DNA of 64,000 bases. Source: Brachypodius melanocephalos. Lineage: Eukaryota; Chordata; Aves; Passeriformes; Pycnonotidae. The stretch lies in contig VZSR01000028.1 of the NCBI GenBank assembly GCA_013398615.1, forward strand, positions 9,117,546 to 9,181,545, in the 5' to 3' direction. Numbering within the stretch: position 1 is the first letter of the stretch; every line of letters begins with the position of its first letter. Below the pieces are notes generated by a model that had not been told where the DNA came from, did no database searches, and saw nothing but the letters and a program-made list of their open reading frames with translations. The translations under genes were made by a program, and so were the position numbers. Of the stretch, positions 34,041 through 46,800 are shown piece by piece.

Positions 34041-34577
34041 TTTCCTCCTATTTTTCTTTTTATTTAGACCAATGCATGTGACTCTCAGCAGATAGTCAGT
34101 GAGACAATAGAGAGGCAGATCCAAATCCAACTTGCTTTATTTACTTTTGTACTGATTTCAGCAGTGATTTCAGCAGGAATTTGCTTCCTGAGACATGCCA
34201 GTAGGGAACATTAACAAGACACAGCTTGAACACCTTGCAGTGCTCACTGACATTGTTGTCTTATTCAACAAAGTCAAACAGACAAGACTGTTGAGTTAGT
34301 TTCTTTTGAGACCATTCTATGTCCGTGCTGCTGTCCATGCCCTGCAGCTGACATTGCAGAGACTGAACTCCAAATGCTGGGAAATAAATGGAGGCTTCTG
34401 ATTTAGAAGGTTTTAGATATAATGAGACAGAATGCTGGTGCTTTTAATTGTAGAATTTTAATTTTCAGGTTCTTATCCGGGAGTTGGATGTCCAGCCTCC
34501 AGTGCAACTCTGAAACAATCTCAACAGTATCAGTAATGGAAACCCTGTGGGATTCTGTGATGTGTTTTTCCATACAG

Positions 34578-34876
34578 GACATCAAGATAAGCTTGGAGTA
34601 GCTGAAACAAAGCTTCTTCACACTCTTCACTGGATGCTGCTGGAGGCTCCTCAGGACTGCAGCAATGACCGGTTTGGAGGGGACAGAGGCTCTGGTTGGG
34701 GAGGGAGCAGTAGTGCCTTTATCCACCAGGCTGAAAACCAAGGATCACCAGGACATCCCCGGCCCAGCGCCACGCCTGATGAGGAGGAGAATAACAGAAG
34801 GAAGTTCTTCCAGAATTCCATGGCCACAGTAGAGCTATTTGTGTTCCTCTTTGCTCCCCTCGTTCACAGGATTAGA
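34578..34876 (+). CDS. UNC80: UNC80 exon 4 (residues 100-199)
   Basis: Encodes 100 residues: a conserved HQDKLGVAETKLLHTLHWML helix, a glycine/serine-rich loop (DRGSGWGGSSS), an acidic-basic segment (PDEEENNRRKF), and a hydrophobic helix VELFVFLFAPLVHRIR. The hydrophobic part is more likely a buried helix of the scaffold than a membrane span. The acceptor is CATACAG and the donor GTAAGT. Confidence 0.97.
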
Positions 34877-37338
34877 GTAAGTGGTGCACTGGTGGCGTTC
34901 TTGGGTGCAGACAGCTCTGAGCAGGAAAGGAATGATTCTGCCTTTGTGATTGTTATTTAATTCAGCTTATAGTACACACTGTAGTACCACTGGAAATATT
35001 TTACCAAGCTGGCAGAATACTGCTGCCATTGGGAAGAAATCCTTCCAGTGACATGAATAATCACCACAGCATCAGACAGGCACCAAGACAGAAAAATACA
35101 AAGTGAGCCATTTTTAGCCTTGGGGAAGAGCAAAGGTCTGTGGCCCCTGTGAAGTCTCTGGGATCCTGAAAACTGCAGAAAGGATTATGAGCTTTAACTT
35201 GCTCCAGTGATTCTCAGCCATTCTTAGCTCAGAAAAGTCTTGCTAGATTTTCAGGGATTCCACCATGGGGCTGCCACTGGGATTTGTTGTTGTCATTACT
35301 AATCATCTTGATGCTAATTACCAGGATGGTGTTTTAAGCATGGCAGCAGCCAAGGCAGTGGAACATTCCTTTGTTCTGAAGTGTGAAGCAGGCTGCAGGC
35401 CTCCTGTCTGCTGGGGTTCCTCTGCTAATTTTATGCTGAGTGCATCAGCCTTGCCGAGTGATGTGATGAAAAGACATTTTCTTCATGCTCTGACTCCTGG
35501 CTCTGTGAGGCTGCCATTTAGCCTTTATGTTTCCAGCTAGACCTTGAAAAAGGACTGTAAAGTCATGAAATGATGGGGCTATCTGTTCTAATCCTGCCTT
35601 CTATGCTGCAACAATTGAAGAAGGTAGGAAGGAACAGGAGGTAAAGGACAATCTTTTGATAGAGGCAGGTAAAAGCAAGGCTGGAGAACTAGATTCTTTC
35701 TCTACTTCTGCTACTGAGTTCCTGTACAGTAGGTTTAATTTATTTAGCCCAAATTTTTCATACTTGTTTACTAGTTCTCTGTAGGCTACTGGGACAGGAC
35801 AGGAAGAAATACTGAATTCTTCCCAGCACTGTACACAAAGATGCAGGCTGCTGATTGAATAAATGGAATGAAACTGGGAGTAGACCTTGTCTATTAGAGA
35901 TTGGAGTTTCAATCTTTTGTATTAATCTTCCTGGCATGTTGCTTTCAAGATGGGGTTAATAACAGTACCTCAAGCTTACCTTGAAAATATCTGAGATCTC
36001 TGGAATACTGTGGTGATGAACATTGAAAAGCCAATTAAAACATGCACATTTCTGACATCAAAACGAAGTGCAGGAAAGGAGTTAAATGAGGCATGTGAAT
36101 GGTTCACTAAGTGAGCTTTGTCCTCTCAGTGTCTTATAAGTCTCAGGGGAAGAATACTACCTGATCAGATAGCCAAAGTAATGCTCAAGGAAGATGGCAC
36201 ATGTTGGAATAGACAGACCTAAACTATTGAATTCCTAACTTCTGGGAGGATTTGTGTCTTGAGCAAAATGTGTTTAAAGCAGGCTTTGGGGGCTGCATAG
36301 CTGTAGGTAGCAGTGCAAAGTGAAAATGCAGCATCGCTGCTAGCAGGTCTAAAAGCCTTGCAAATTGCTGTCAGTATAAACAGCAATTAAAACCAAGCTT
36401 AGTTTAAGCCAAGCTCTTGAGTTGCTTATGATGAGAGAGCACTAACAGAGGGCAGGGAATAGAAGGACTGGAGAGCTACAAGCAGTGGGTTCCTGCTATT
36501 CCTTTAGCTCTGCCTGCATCACCCATTCCAGCTGCCAAGGCACCTGGGGCTGTCTCCATAGGAGAGTGTTGTGCACCTACAATTATACCACCAAAACTGC
36601 TGCTGTCACCATGTTTGTTTGCCATGTGGGGATAGCTGGGTCTATACTGACATCTGTGTCTCCTAATGTAGATCTGGCATTAGGTCAAGTAAGTGCATAG
36701 CTGCATCTTGATCCTGCTAAGATTGACTTGTGTACTAATTTATATGATTTCAGGTGCTTGCATGTGTAAAACAGCAATAGCACAAGTGTAAGCAGTACCA
36801 GTGTCTCTGTGTATTGACAAAATTCAAGTACTAACTGTGCTAATGATAAAAACAGTTATGTATACCCACTACTTCAGAGTAATCTGTTATATGTTTTCTC
36901 AGTTTCTAAGTGCTGCTTTAATATTTAGTATTCTTATTCTTTTGGGGAGCAAGTTCAAGTCTTAAGAGTGTAAATCCTAAAGTTGAGCTTGAATGCTAAA
37001 CATAAATTGGTTATGTATAATTAAAAAGGGATACTTTGTGACAGGAATGGTATTTTCTATTACAGCTTAATGTCCTGGGAAAAACAGGGTTCATTGACTA
37101 GAATAGAAATTTAATTTGAAAAAAAACCTTTGTATATTTTTGGACTGAAATTTCCCTGTGATTTCTTACTAGCCATAGTTGGCATGTATAGAGCCTGCTG
37201 CGTATTGCCAGTGTCCTTTGAGTTAGCACAAACTAACTGGACAACCACACACAGTACCAGTTATTTCTTGTAAGATCTGTGCATCAGAGAAATGACAGTC
37301 TTTGCAGGCTGGGAACAACATTCTGGTTTTTTTTCCAG
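34877..37338 (+). other. UNC80: UNC80 intron 4
   Basis: A 2.5-kb intron with no recognised exon, RNA gene or repeat family. Open frames in it are short and non-conserved. Confidence 0.75.
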
Positions 37339-37462
37339 GAGTCTGACCTGACATTCCGCTTGGCTAGTGGCCTTGTCATTTGGCAGCCGATGTGGGAACA
37401 CAGGCAGCCTGAAGTTTCTGCCTTCAATGCTCTTGTAAAACCCATCAGGAACATCGTTACAG
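37339..37462 (+). CDS. UNC80: UNC80 exon 5 (residues 200-240)
   Basis: Encodes ESDLTFRLASGLVIWQPMWE through FNALVKPIRNIVT plus one base. This is one of the most conserved blocks of the UNC80 N-terminal domain. The acceptor is TTTCCAG and the donor GTCTGT. Confidence 0.97.
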
Positions 37463-39274
37463 GTCTGTGACTTTGCCATGGTAATGTAGCTCCTGAGATC
37501 TGGGAAACCTTTCCCTTTCTTTGCCTGGTGCTGCCCTTACATTCTGTAGCCGTGCTATATGAAAGAATATGTTGATCCTGCAGGAACTGGTCAAACTTCA
37601 GCAGTTTGTTTCCCCTCATAGTCAATTCACATTTGCATAATAATTAAATAGGAGGTGGGAGAACCATCACAAATAGGAAATTATTAACTTATCAGTAGAT
37701 TTATCATTTCTGTCAGCCTTAGATAATTTCTGTTAGCCTTATATTCCTTAGTTGCTAAGAAGGGCGAAGACAGTATCACACAGCAGCCTGACATGAGCAA
37801 GGAAATCTTTCCCACACTGGCACTGGACAAAAATGAGCAGTGAAGAGCACACAGGTGGTTATCCTGCTATCTAAAATTTGATTTCCAGCATGTTGTGAAA
37901 TTAGAAAACGTAGTTTCAAGAGAGTCCAATGAAGGCCTAGGTTGTAAAGTCACTTTTGGATACTGGAAGGGGTTGCTTTTTCTTTGTGCTTCAGCCATAG
38001 TGAGATTGGGGTTTGGTGCTTAGGCTTCCAAGGATTTGGATTCCAAGTCGTTTTGTCTGGCCTAGTCCTAAAAAACCCTTTTTTTACTGTTATGTTTTAG
38101 ACAATAGTTTTTTATAATTCCTGCAAGGTGGTGAATTGAAAGTGAGCAAGGTATACTGCTGCAGCATTGCTTCCAGTTCTCAAAAGCATGGAACTGTAGT
38201 TTTCACCATAGTGAAAATGTAGTTCACTAAATTAGATTTTTCTGATAACAGGTAATTTTGGATGTCATATTTTGTTCTAAAGGCTTTGTAGATCTACTGG
38301 GACAGTCCAGAATTAGAAAGATTCAGATCTTCTAAATTATTTAAAACAGTCTTTTACATCTTGCTCTTCATCCCTCTGCTTCAGCTTCTAGAATTAACAT
38401 ACCGTATTTCAGCCCTGAATCTAACAAAGGGAATTTGTCCTAAGTTTTCTTTGACTATTGGATTTTTTTCTATAGGTCTGTGTGTGCTCAGAAAATCCCT
38501 AAAAATAATTTCAGAAGTAAAGTCTGGAAAGAAAATGCTCCAGTATGTTTTGAAAGTTTTTTCAGCAGGGCAGAAATACTAATTGGAATGAGGTCTTTTA
38601 TGTCTAGGAAGATGCTGCTATCTTAGCATTTTCTCAAACTGGGAAAAAAGAAAGTCAAATTTACTTAAATTCTCCTCCAAACAACAAATAAAAAAACTCT
38701 AATGAAGAAGCTTTGCAATATTTGTTTTTCAGTCAGTCTGATTCAAAGTCATATCTGCACAGCTTTCAACAGGATTTCAAGACTGGTCATCCTAGTCTGT
38801 GTGATACCCTTAGTCTGCTACAGTATTACAGATCAAACTTTCTGTGTGACATCCACGTATTTCCTGTGCTGAAGGCATTTGGGGAATTGGAAATCACAAT
38901 ACACTTTGAGTGATGTAACCTAGAAAAGGACCTGAATATATGTACAAATAGGATGAAGAACTCCAAAATAAAAGGCACTGCTCTGGACAGGAAAACACAA
39001 CTGATGGTGAATGGATTTAGGATGAAATTTATATTCAAATTTGGTTTTAAAAAAATACAGATTTTTAGTAAGACAGTGTTGTTGACAACACAATGGGAAG
39101 GACTGAAAAATTAACCCAGTCCTATTTTCTTTTTATGGCTGTGACCAGTGCCTAGGAAGTTTGCAGCAGATAGATGTTGCTGGTTTTGTTTTCTGGTTTA
39201 TCCTTTTATGATAATGCTTTATAATAGTGTAGGAGACATTTCCTGAAATGTCTTGCTCTGACTTCTTTTCTCAG
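37463..39274 (+). other. UNC80: UNC80 intron 5
   Basis: A 1.8-kb AT-rich intron. Nothing recognisable beyond splice borders. Confidence 0.75.
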
Positions 39275-39348
39275 CCAAGAGAAGTTCTCCCACCAACAAT
39301 CAGAGCGTGACTTGTGAATCCCCTAATCTGGATAGTGGACGTACTGAG
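39275..39348 (+). CDS. UNC80: UNC80 exon 6 (residues 241-265)
   Basis: A 74-nt exon encoding AKRSSPTNNQSVTCESPNLD then SGRTE. This is a polar, serine-rich linker, likely disordered and phosphorylated. The acceptor is TTCTCAG and the donor GTAAAT. Its length is not a multiple of three, so skipping it alone would shift the frame. Confidence 0.94.
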
Positions 39349-39848
39349 GTAAATTCTGTGCTAAGATTTGGCAAGCTTGAATAAGGTGCTGAGGGAGGGG
39401 GAATAAATATTGAAAGACAACTTGCAGTTACCACCCTAAAGTATTCCATCTCCAAAATTACTGTTACTCACAGCCCTTCACAGCAAAGGCTCCCAACCCT
39501 GTTTGCAGTGGAACCAGAGGGTATGGGGTATATCTATCTGGATCTCCTTGGCCTTATCCTGTCTTACAGGATGGAAGCCTGATCCTGTGTACGGCAGGAA
39601 GGTTGAAGCTTGACGTTAAGGTCCCTTCCATGCTAAATCATTCTCCTGGGCAAGAGACCTGTACAATGTACAATATATCCTTTGCCTGTACAAGGCCTTG
39701 TATTGAGAAGCTCCAGGCTTGATCAGTTTTTCCATGGTATTTTGGTGTAAGGAACAGTCATGTCTAAGCTCAAATTGCAGTTACAAAATTAATGTGGGAG
39801 AGATAAACGTGTTTATATACCTATTTTCTTTTTTGCAACTATCCAAAG

Positions 39849-39988
39849 GGACTGCAGGTGGTCTGTGAGACAACGCAGCCAGATCCTGTGCCTCCAAAGG
39901 CTTCTGTTTCAGCATGTCATCCTGGAAATTCCTTGGATGGAAGTGTATCCTCCCAAACCTCCCAGGAGAGGAGTACTGCACATCCCAG
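39849..39988 (+). CDS. UNC80: UNC80 exon 7 (residues 266-311)
   Basis: Encodes GLQVVCETTQPDPVPPKASV, then a serine/glutamine-rich stretch to RSTAHP, with two bases of the next arginine codon. This is a low-complexity linker between the N-terminal helical blocks. The acceptor is TCCAAAG and the donor GTACAG. Confidence 0.94.
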
Positions 39989-42900
39989 GTACAGAGAACT
40001 TCAGGAGAAACTTGGGCTCATGTGATTCAGTGGTGGAGGTCACACAGGTCCATCTTGATTCCAGTTTTGTCTGGACATGTTGAGGGTGCTGGATGTTTGT
40101 ATCAAACTCTGAATTCAACAAATCTCAGTTCTGGGTGATGAAAAGATGGCAGCACTTGTTAATGAATGCTGCTTTCTTCAGGGAGATTTCTGGCTGGCCT
40201 GTTGAGACAGTTTCTTTGGTCTTTTCTAGAATGTTGGTTTCTTGTAATTAAAGACTCAAAAAATAATCTTCAGCTTCACCCCTTCTGGGATAGATTCTGC
40301 TTCAGGCAACAGATATATTATCTGGCTTCCTTCTGACCAGATTTTCTTTCCCCCCCAACAAAGAACTTCTGCAAGCCTCTCTCCATTGCCTTCATTATGT
40401 CTGTTTTGCATCCTGCTGCATAGCTGGCTTTAGACTACTGTCTCAAGGGAACAGTATTTATTAGAAATACTTATTAGAAAGAAGCACAGCTATGCAAACA
40501 TTACTTCCAGCTTGTCCTGCAGTGCTTGGACTGTGGTTTTCAGCTTGGCACTAATAAATTCACCTAGGTTTGGGCACATAAAGGCAGAACTGGATTTTCA
40601 GTAGTGCTGGACACTCAGTAGTGCCATAAAGCAAATCAAGCTGATGAGTATTTTCAGAGATTTTGGAGAGGGAGGGTTATAATTTTAAGTCTCTGTGGAT
40701 TTGGGAGTGTCACTTAAACACCTGAAAACTCTGGTCCTGTTGCTTATCTCTTTTGAGAAATGTCATACTCAAAACACTGCAGTTTGAAGAAATGGCTTCA
40801 TTACAGTGACAGAAGTATAGGATGGAATGATTTTCTGGATATCAGCTAGGAACAGCTCTGATCTCTCAAATGGGAGCTCAGGGCATCCTTTCACTGACGC
40901 AAAGGAAAAGCTATTCGTTCAGGCTCTCATACCATCAGGAAGCTTCCCTTGGAATTTTTTATCAAGCCTGTTGTCAGTTCTGGATCTGTATTTAATTTGT
41001 GTTAATGTGAGCCAGTAAAACTGAAGGTGGGGACAGAGCTGCCATTCTGTGTGTGAACACTACTGCTCAGAGAGTGCACAGCTGTAAAAAAAATAAGCAG
41101 CCTTTTAAGAAGACAGAATCAGGTGATCAATTTGTCAAGCAGGGTCTGGTGGTTGCCATGGGGATGAAGCTTCAGACAGGCTTTGAAGAGAGCATCATTA
41201 TGCCTCCTCATTTGCAGAACTCATTGATGAGTTAAAACTGTACAGGGAGCTTTGGTTGCCAAGCAACAGATAACTGTGGAACAAATGTTGTTTACTCCGC
41301 TTACCAACAGGCAAAGTATTCCTTTGTCCTTGGCCAGGGGTTGAAGGAAGGCTACAATTCCGCTTTCCCTGCAGTCACAGACAACCACATGCTGATTATA
41401 CATGCACTAGATTTTCCTCTAAATGAACTAGACAGTTTAATTTTTAGTTCTTCAGAAGCTGTTTAAACAAATGGCTTGTTCTGATCCTGACTAAATGTTG
41501 TTCCTCCACTCAGTGTAATTCTCCATATAAAGATGATACAGTTTAGTCCTGAAGCAAATAAACCACAGCCCTTTATCCAGCTGCTACCGTCAACAGGCTG
41601 CCTGGGAAACAGACTTTGCAGGAAGGACTTTAGTTACAAATATTTCATAAGGAGACCATGCCTTGCTCCAGCCTGTGTCATGCCTCAGGTTTGCCTGTGC
41701 CACAGATAGGGGAGCATGAAAGACTGTTTAGCCCCATACACTGCTCAGGGTCCTGCAGAGACCAGGGAGCAATGCATCACTTCTAACAGCTGCTGCTGGG
41801 ATGATGGGTTTTATTTCCTTTGCTGGGATACTTTGAGTATTCTGGGTTTTTGCAAGGTAAATCTACGTGACACAACCTAAACTTTGACAAAACCACCCTT
41901 CACATCAGTTTTATGGGGAAAATGTTACAGCATATTCCCATTTCACATTGTTTTCTTTACTAATTCAGTTTTACAGGCTTTTGTGACAGCTCATTCCAAA
42001 GTTGTCAAACTTACAGCCTTTTTACCTGGAATACAGCACCAGGGGAGACACTTTGAATCTGTGTATTTCGTATAGTGTGGCATATGCTGCCACAGGCTGG
42101 TCTGCAGTCACCAAATGCCTCTAGCATTGCCTTGTGGGGCTGGCAGCAAGCCAGCTCCTGCAAGGTGGAGCTCTAGATCCATGTGTTGATCCAAGCCCAA
42201 CCTGCTCCCTGTTTCCATTCATGTGAGAAGGAAGCAGGATTCATGTGATTCCAGCTGGTGTCAGCATTCAGTGCACACCTCTATCTCCTTTGCCACTTGC
42301 ACACCTGCCTTGGAGGCATAGGGCAGAGATCCAGCAAAGCACTTAACACATGCACTTCAGCACCCAGAGATCCCACTGGGCAGTATTGCTGCTGTTCCCT
42401 AAGGCTTTTCTGGACTGTGGCCCTGTTCACAATGTAGTGGTACCTAGCTGGAGATGGGGATGACCTGTCCACTCTGTTTGCATGCTGTTTTGCAGAGTTG
42501 ATCATAAAAAATGGCTTTTAACAAAGAAAACCACCACCAACTTGCTGTTCTTGTGATGATTCTCAAAGGCCTGAGAATATAGTGCATGAAAGTACTCTTA
42601 ATTTTTACAGAATCCCAAAATCACAGAAATAAGTGAGTCACAGAGGTGTGTCTCTAATATAAAGGGGAAACATTCAGAATGTGTATTCAGCAGACAAAAA
42701 AAAAATAATTCAAGAGTTCCTTCTCCACCCCCAGAATTTCACACTTTTTTTTTTCACATCTCACCATGTGATTCTCATTCCTGTGACTCCCTTTCACTTA
42801 CTTCTTTTCTGACAGATTGTCTCCTGACAGCAAGTGACTGTCCAAAGGGTAGATCAGGCCAGTTGTATTCTGCTGAGAGAAAGGTGATGTAAAAGATTAG

Positions 42901-43580
42901 GAATAAAAAGTTTGAGGCATTTTATTGCAAAAAGATTGGCTATGAATGACATATAGATGCGTTTGAAATCTGAACTTTCTAGATTCTCATTTTTTGAAGC
43001 TCACTGCAGCTGTCTCACTTTTATGTTCACTAATTTCTAGCATACTTAGGAAATTCCATATTAAAGTCCTTCAGGAAATTAATAGGGCAAGAAAATTATA
43101 ATGAGGGCTTTTCTCTGGAACACTTCAGCAAAGAATGCCCATAATGGTAACTTTTATTTATGTAGGAATCAATTTAATTAGCTTAAAAGGTTAACTAATT
43201 TTGCTGCCTTGCCTGCTTTTTCCTAAGTAAGGCCTGATATGTGCAAATGTAAACCATTCCTAAATATGTATTACTAATATCAGAACAGCAGATGCTCAAG
43301 GGTTGTTGAACAATTTGCTGAACAAATTATTCAATTAGCACAGGTACTGGAGGCTTGCCTTCAGATCACAGTTTAGGAAATCACCCCTATCCAAGGAAAC
43401 ACTTAACAGCATGTACTGGAGTCCTCTGGGGATCTGAGAGCTAAATATCCAGTTACATTTCTTCCCTGATGCTTTCCTCAGTTAGGTACTTTTAGTCCCA
43501 AGTTCTTTATACAGAGTACCTAAGAAGGCCTGAGGGATCTATCTGATGCCTAACATTGCTACTCCTGCTTTTTGGAGCAG
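39989..43580 (+). other. UNC80: UNC80 intron 7 (3.6 kb)
   Basis: No exon or known repeat is seen. An AT-rich block at about 43,140-43,345 has several TAATTA/TTAATTAG-type homeodomain cores and could be a conserved non-coding element, but I cannot test this. Confidence 0.65.
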
Positions 43581-43842
43581 GGTGTCCTTGGTGATTCCTC
43601 CGTGCCAGAAGTCTCGCTACGCTACCTACTTCGACGTGGCTGTGCTGCGCTGCCTGCTGCAGCCGCACTGGTCCGAGGAAGGCACGCAGTGGTCACTGAT
43701 GTATTACCTGCAGAGGCTGAGGCACATGCTGCAGGAGAAACCTGAGAAGCCACCCGAGCCTGAGATCACCCCTCTGCCAAGGCCTCGCAGCAGCTCCATG
43801 GTGGCTGCTGCCCCCTCTCTGGTGAACACCCACAAAACCCAG
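43581..43842 (+). CDS. UNC80: UNC80 exon 8 (residues 312-399)
   Basis: Completes a split Arg codon and encodes VSLVIPPCQKSRYATYFDVA, a conserved helical block through SLMYYLQRLRHMLQEK, then a proline-rich linker (PEKPPEPEITPLPRPRSSS) ending HKTQ. The acceptor is GGAGCAG and the donor GTAAGC. Phase 0 at the 3' end. The block is GC-rich compared with the introns around it. Confidence 0.97.
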
Positions 43843-46800
43843 GTAAGCAGTTGCTGTCAGTGAGGACATGACTGCTGTTGTGATGCTGTGAAGTGATTGC
43901 TGAACAGGTAGTGGTGGGCACAGCCTTGGTATTGGCTCCCTTGCACAGAGGTCAGATACTTGCATTGGTTGAGAAAGAGACCCTGAGAACCATGAGTGTT
44001 TTGAAGGCAGAATCTGATGCAGAGGGTCAGGGCTGGTGACTGCTGGAAGCTGGAGTGTTGATTTGGGATAATTATTCTAGGGTGGTCTGGGATAATGGTT
44101 TTTGATGTGAGAATGTACTAATGCAGTTGTCAGAAGAAATGGTTACCAATGCCTTTGCATTACAGTGCAATGGTCAGGACCCACTGAGCTTCTCTGGTGT
44201 ACTCCCTCAAATGAGAGGAAAGAAGCTGCATTTAGTACAGAACTGCACACTCCAGACAAACACTTGTGTTAAAATATTGAATTAGACTTGGAAAACAGTG
44301 CCAATGAGCAAAATCTCTCCACGTTGTTACTCCTTCTGCTGTTACTCTTATGAAACAACTTTTATATTTGCCAAAAAGTTCTTAGTAGAGAACTTAATAG
44401 GGGTCAAGTCTTGCTCCCTGTTTGCTGGACAATGAACCCTGTACTCCTGACCTTGGTGCAGTAAACATCTTTGTGCTTAATTTTTTTTTAAATTTTCTGT
44501 TGCTCACCTGTCTCAGGGATAAAAAAGGAATGTTGTTGCAGTTTCAGTTAATCTCCTTTTGGATCTGTGCTGCTTTTAGGTTGTGCTCTCTTTCCTGTCA
44601 TGTGGGCTTTTAGCAGCAAATACTGATTTAGTTAGTCAATGGAACTGCCTAACAAAATTTAGTAGAAATTCTGGTTTTGCCATCAGATTTCATAAAACAT
44701 TTGAAAAAAAGACTTGTCTTTTTTTGAGTTGGAAATCTTAGATTTTTTCCTAAAATTGCTGCTTTTAGTGCTCTGACAGATTTTGACTGGAAGGAAGGTG
44801 AAATATCTTTTCTCCAGTGGACACCAGATGCTCAAAATCTAGAAGATAAGCACAAACGATGTAAATATTACTGCTGTTAGTTTTAGATCTCAGGACTTTA
44901 TAGACATTCTTGTCCTTATTATGAGAACTGGTGATTACTTGTTCTAAGGGCTCAGCAGCAGCAGTATTGTTCGAATTGTATTATACTTTAGTGTCATTTC
45001 TATAACATTTCATCCCTGTAAAAGTTTAACATAGCTCCATTAAGGCCAGGTGATAAGAATTATTATTCAATCTTAATCTACCTGTTCCTGGAGATTTTAT
45101 AGAATTACTGTGTGTGTACAAAAATCCCTCCTTAATATCATCTCCTGGAGGCAAAAATTGAAATATATTGCTGTTGATGTGTTTCACTGTTTCCATGCAT
45201 GAACTGTCCCTTTGCTCTTGCTCAAAACAACCTGGTTGTTTTGCATATTAGCAAATTTAGCTCCCAGTGCAACAGGGAGTGCAGTCAGTGGTTTACAGAG
45301 GCAGTGTGAATGAGACTGTGTTCCATGGGCACTGGCTGCACCAGTGTTGCCCTGGTTCTTCTTTTTTTGCTGTAAAACACTGTTCCTTTCACATACTTGG
45401 CTAGGTCTTGCTTTTCTAGGCTATTTTGCTTGCAGAAGACTCCATTGCTCTTCTCTAATATTTTTCTCTTAAATCCATTTGGCAATTCCACTGGGTACAC
45501 TGTAGTTGTTACTGTGAGGGCTCTGTCCAGGGCATGCCTCTCTCCAAGGCTGAGTTGGATTGCTTTTGGTAACCTCTGTGTCAGTCCAGTGTATTTTTGC
45601 CACGTTTCGTCAAAATAGCATCCTGTTCCAGGGTTCCAATTTGTTAATCAGAATTGCTATGATGGAGGAAGTGAAATGGTCTTCCAGGCAGCAAAACCTT
45701 CAACTCATGCCCGCTTTCTTTACAACTTTGAGGGCTGAAACCCGTTCAACACACAGAAGAAGCTGGGTTTCGTCCCAGCCAACTGTAGGAACTTTACTGC
45801 TATTCTTACATTAATTCTCATTAGACAAGGCTCTCTGCTAGTTCAGAGCAGAGAATGCCACCTCCCAAAGGCTAGGATTTGTCCTTTCTGTTAACACAAG
45901 GGGTTGTATGCTGAGCCTTCACAAGCTCATCTGACATAGGGTTATGCTTAAAGCCTGGTTTTTCAGTCTAGATCTGAAATTCTACTCAAAGGTTGACCAA
46001 TAACTTCTCAAAAACATTGGCACTCTGTTTCAGCAGGATAGATATAAACTGGTAGGCAAAAACTGAGTAAAGAAAACACATCTGCCTGCAAATCACATCA
46101 AGGAGCAGCAGATTTTTGTGGCAAATCAACTTTGTTTCTATTGTTCTGCAGTTTATCAGGATAATTGGTAAACTGATGATCCTGCACCTCCCTGAGCCTC
46201 AGAAAAACTCTCACACTTCCTGATGGGTCTGTGTGTGCAAAATCACATGTTGGATATAAGCTTGGGCTGAAGAAATGGGTGTTGAGAAGACATAAGCGTA
46301 TCCTCCATGTATTGCTTAGTAAGCTGAATAGCAAAGCAACAAAAGCTTCAGTGCAGCATTCTGGCATTCTTTGTTGCGTGGGAAAAGGGAGGATGGATGG
46401 ATGGAGTGTGAATAAAATGAATGCTGTGTGCCTCTGAAAAGTGGCTTTGGAATAAACATGTTTCAGACCAGGCAACATGTGATAAAGGAAAACCTGTAGG
46501 GCACTTGTGTGCAGCGAATTCACTGTTAGGGCAGGTGTAGGACATGGAACCTTCAGATGTTCACAAGCTGCTACAGTCTTGCACTTCCTTTGCAGTGAAA
46601 ACAGACAAAACTTCAATTAATTGTAGCACCAATGCAGCTGTAGTGCTCACTGCAATGCTGATGGAAAGTCAGAAGTCTCAAGTGTGATATTCTGAGTGCT
46701 GAGAAAAGTACTAATGAGTTGGCACACATACAGTAATGCAGGAGGAAGACAATAGAAACAACAAAATCTAGAGGAACAGCTCTATAAATCTTGTGCTTAT

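Noticed and set aside
46098..46616. 172-codon minus-strand frame in UNC80 intron 8
   Set aside because: No domain or repeat recognised and composition looks random; could be checked by protein search.
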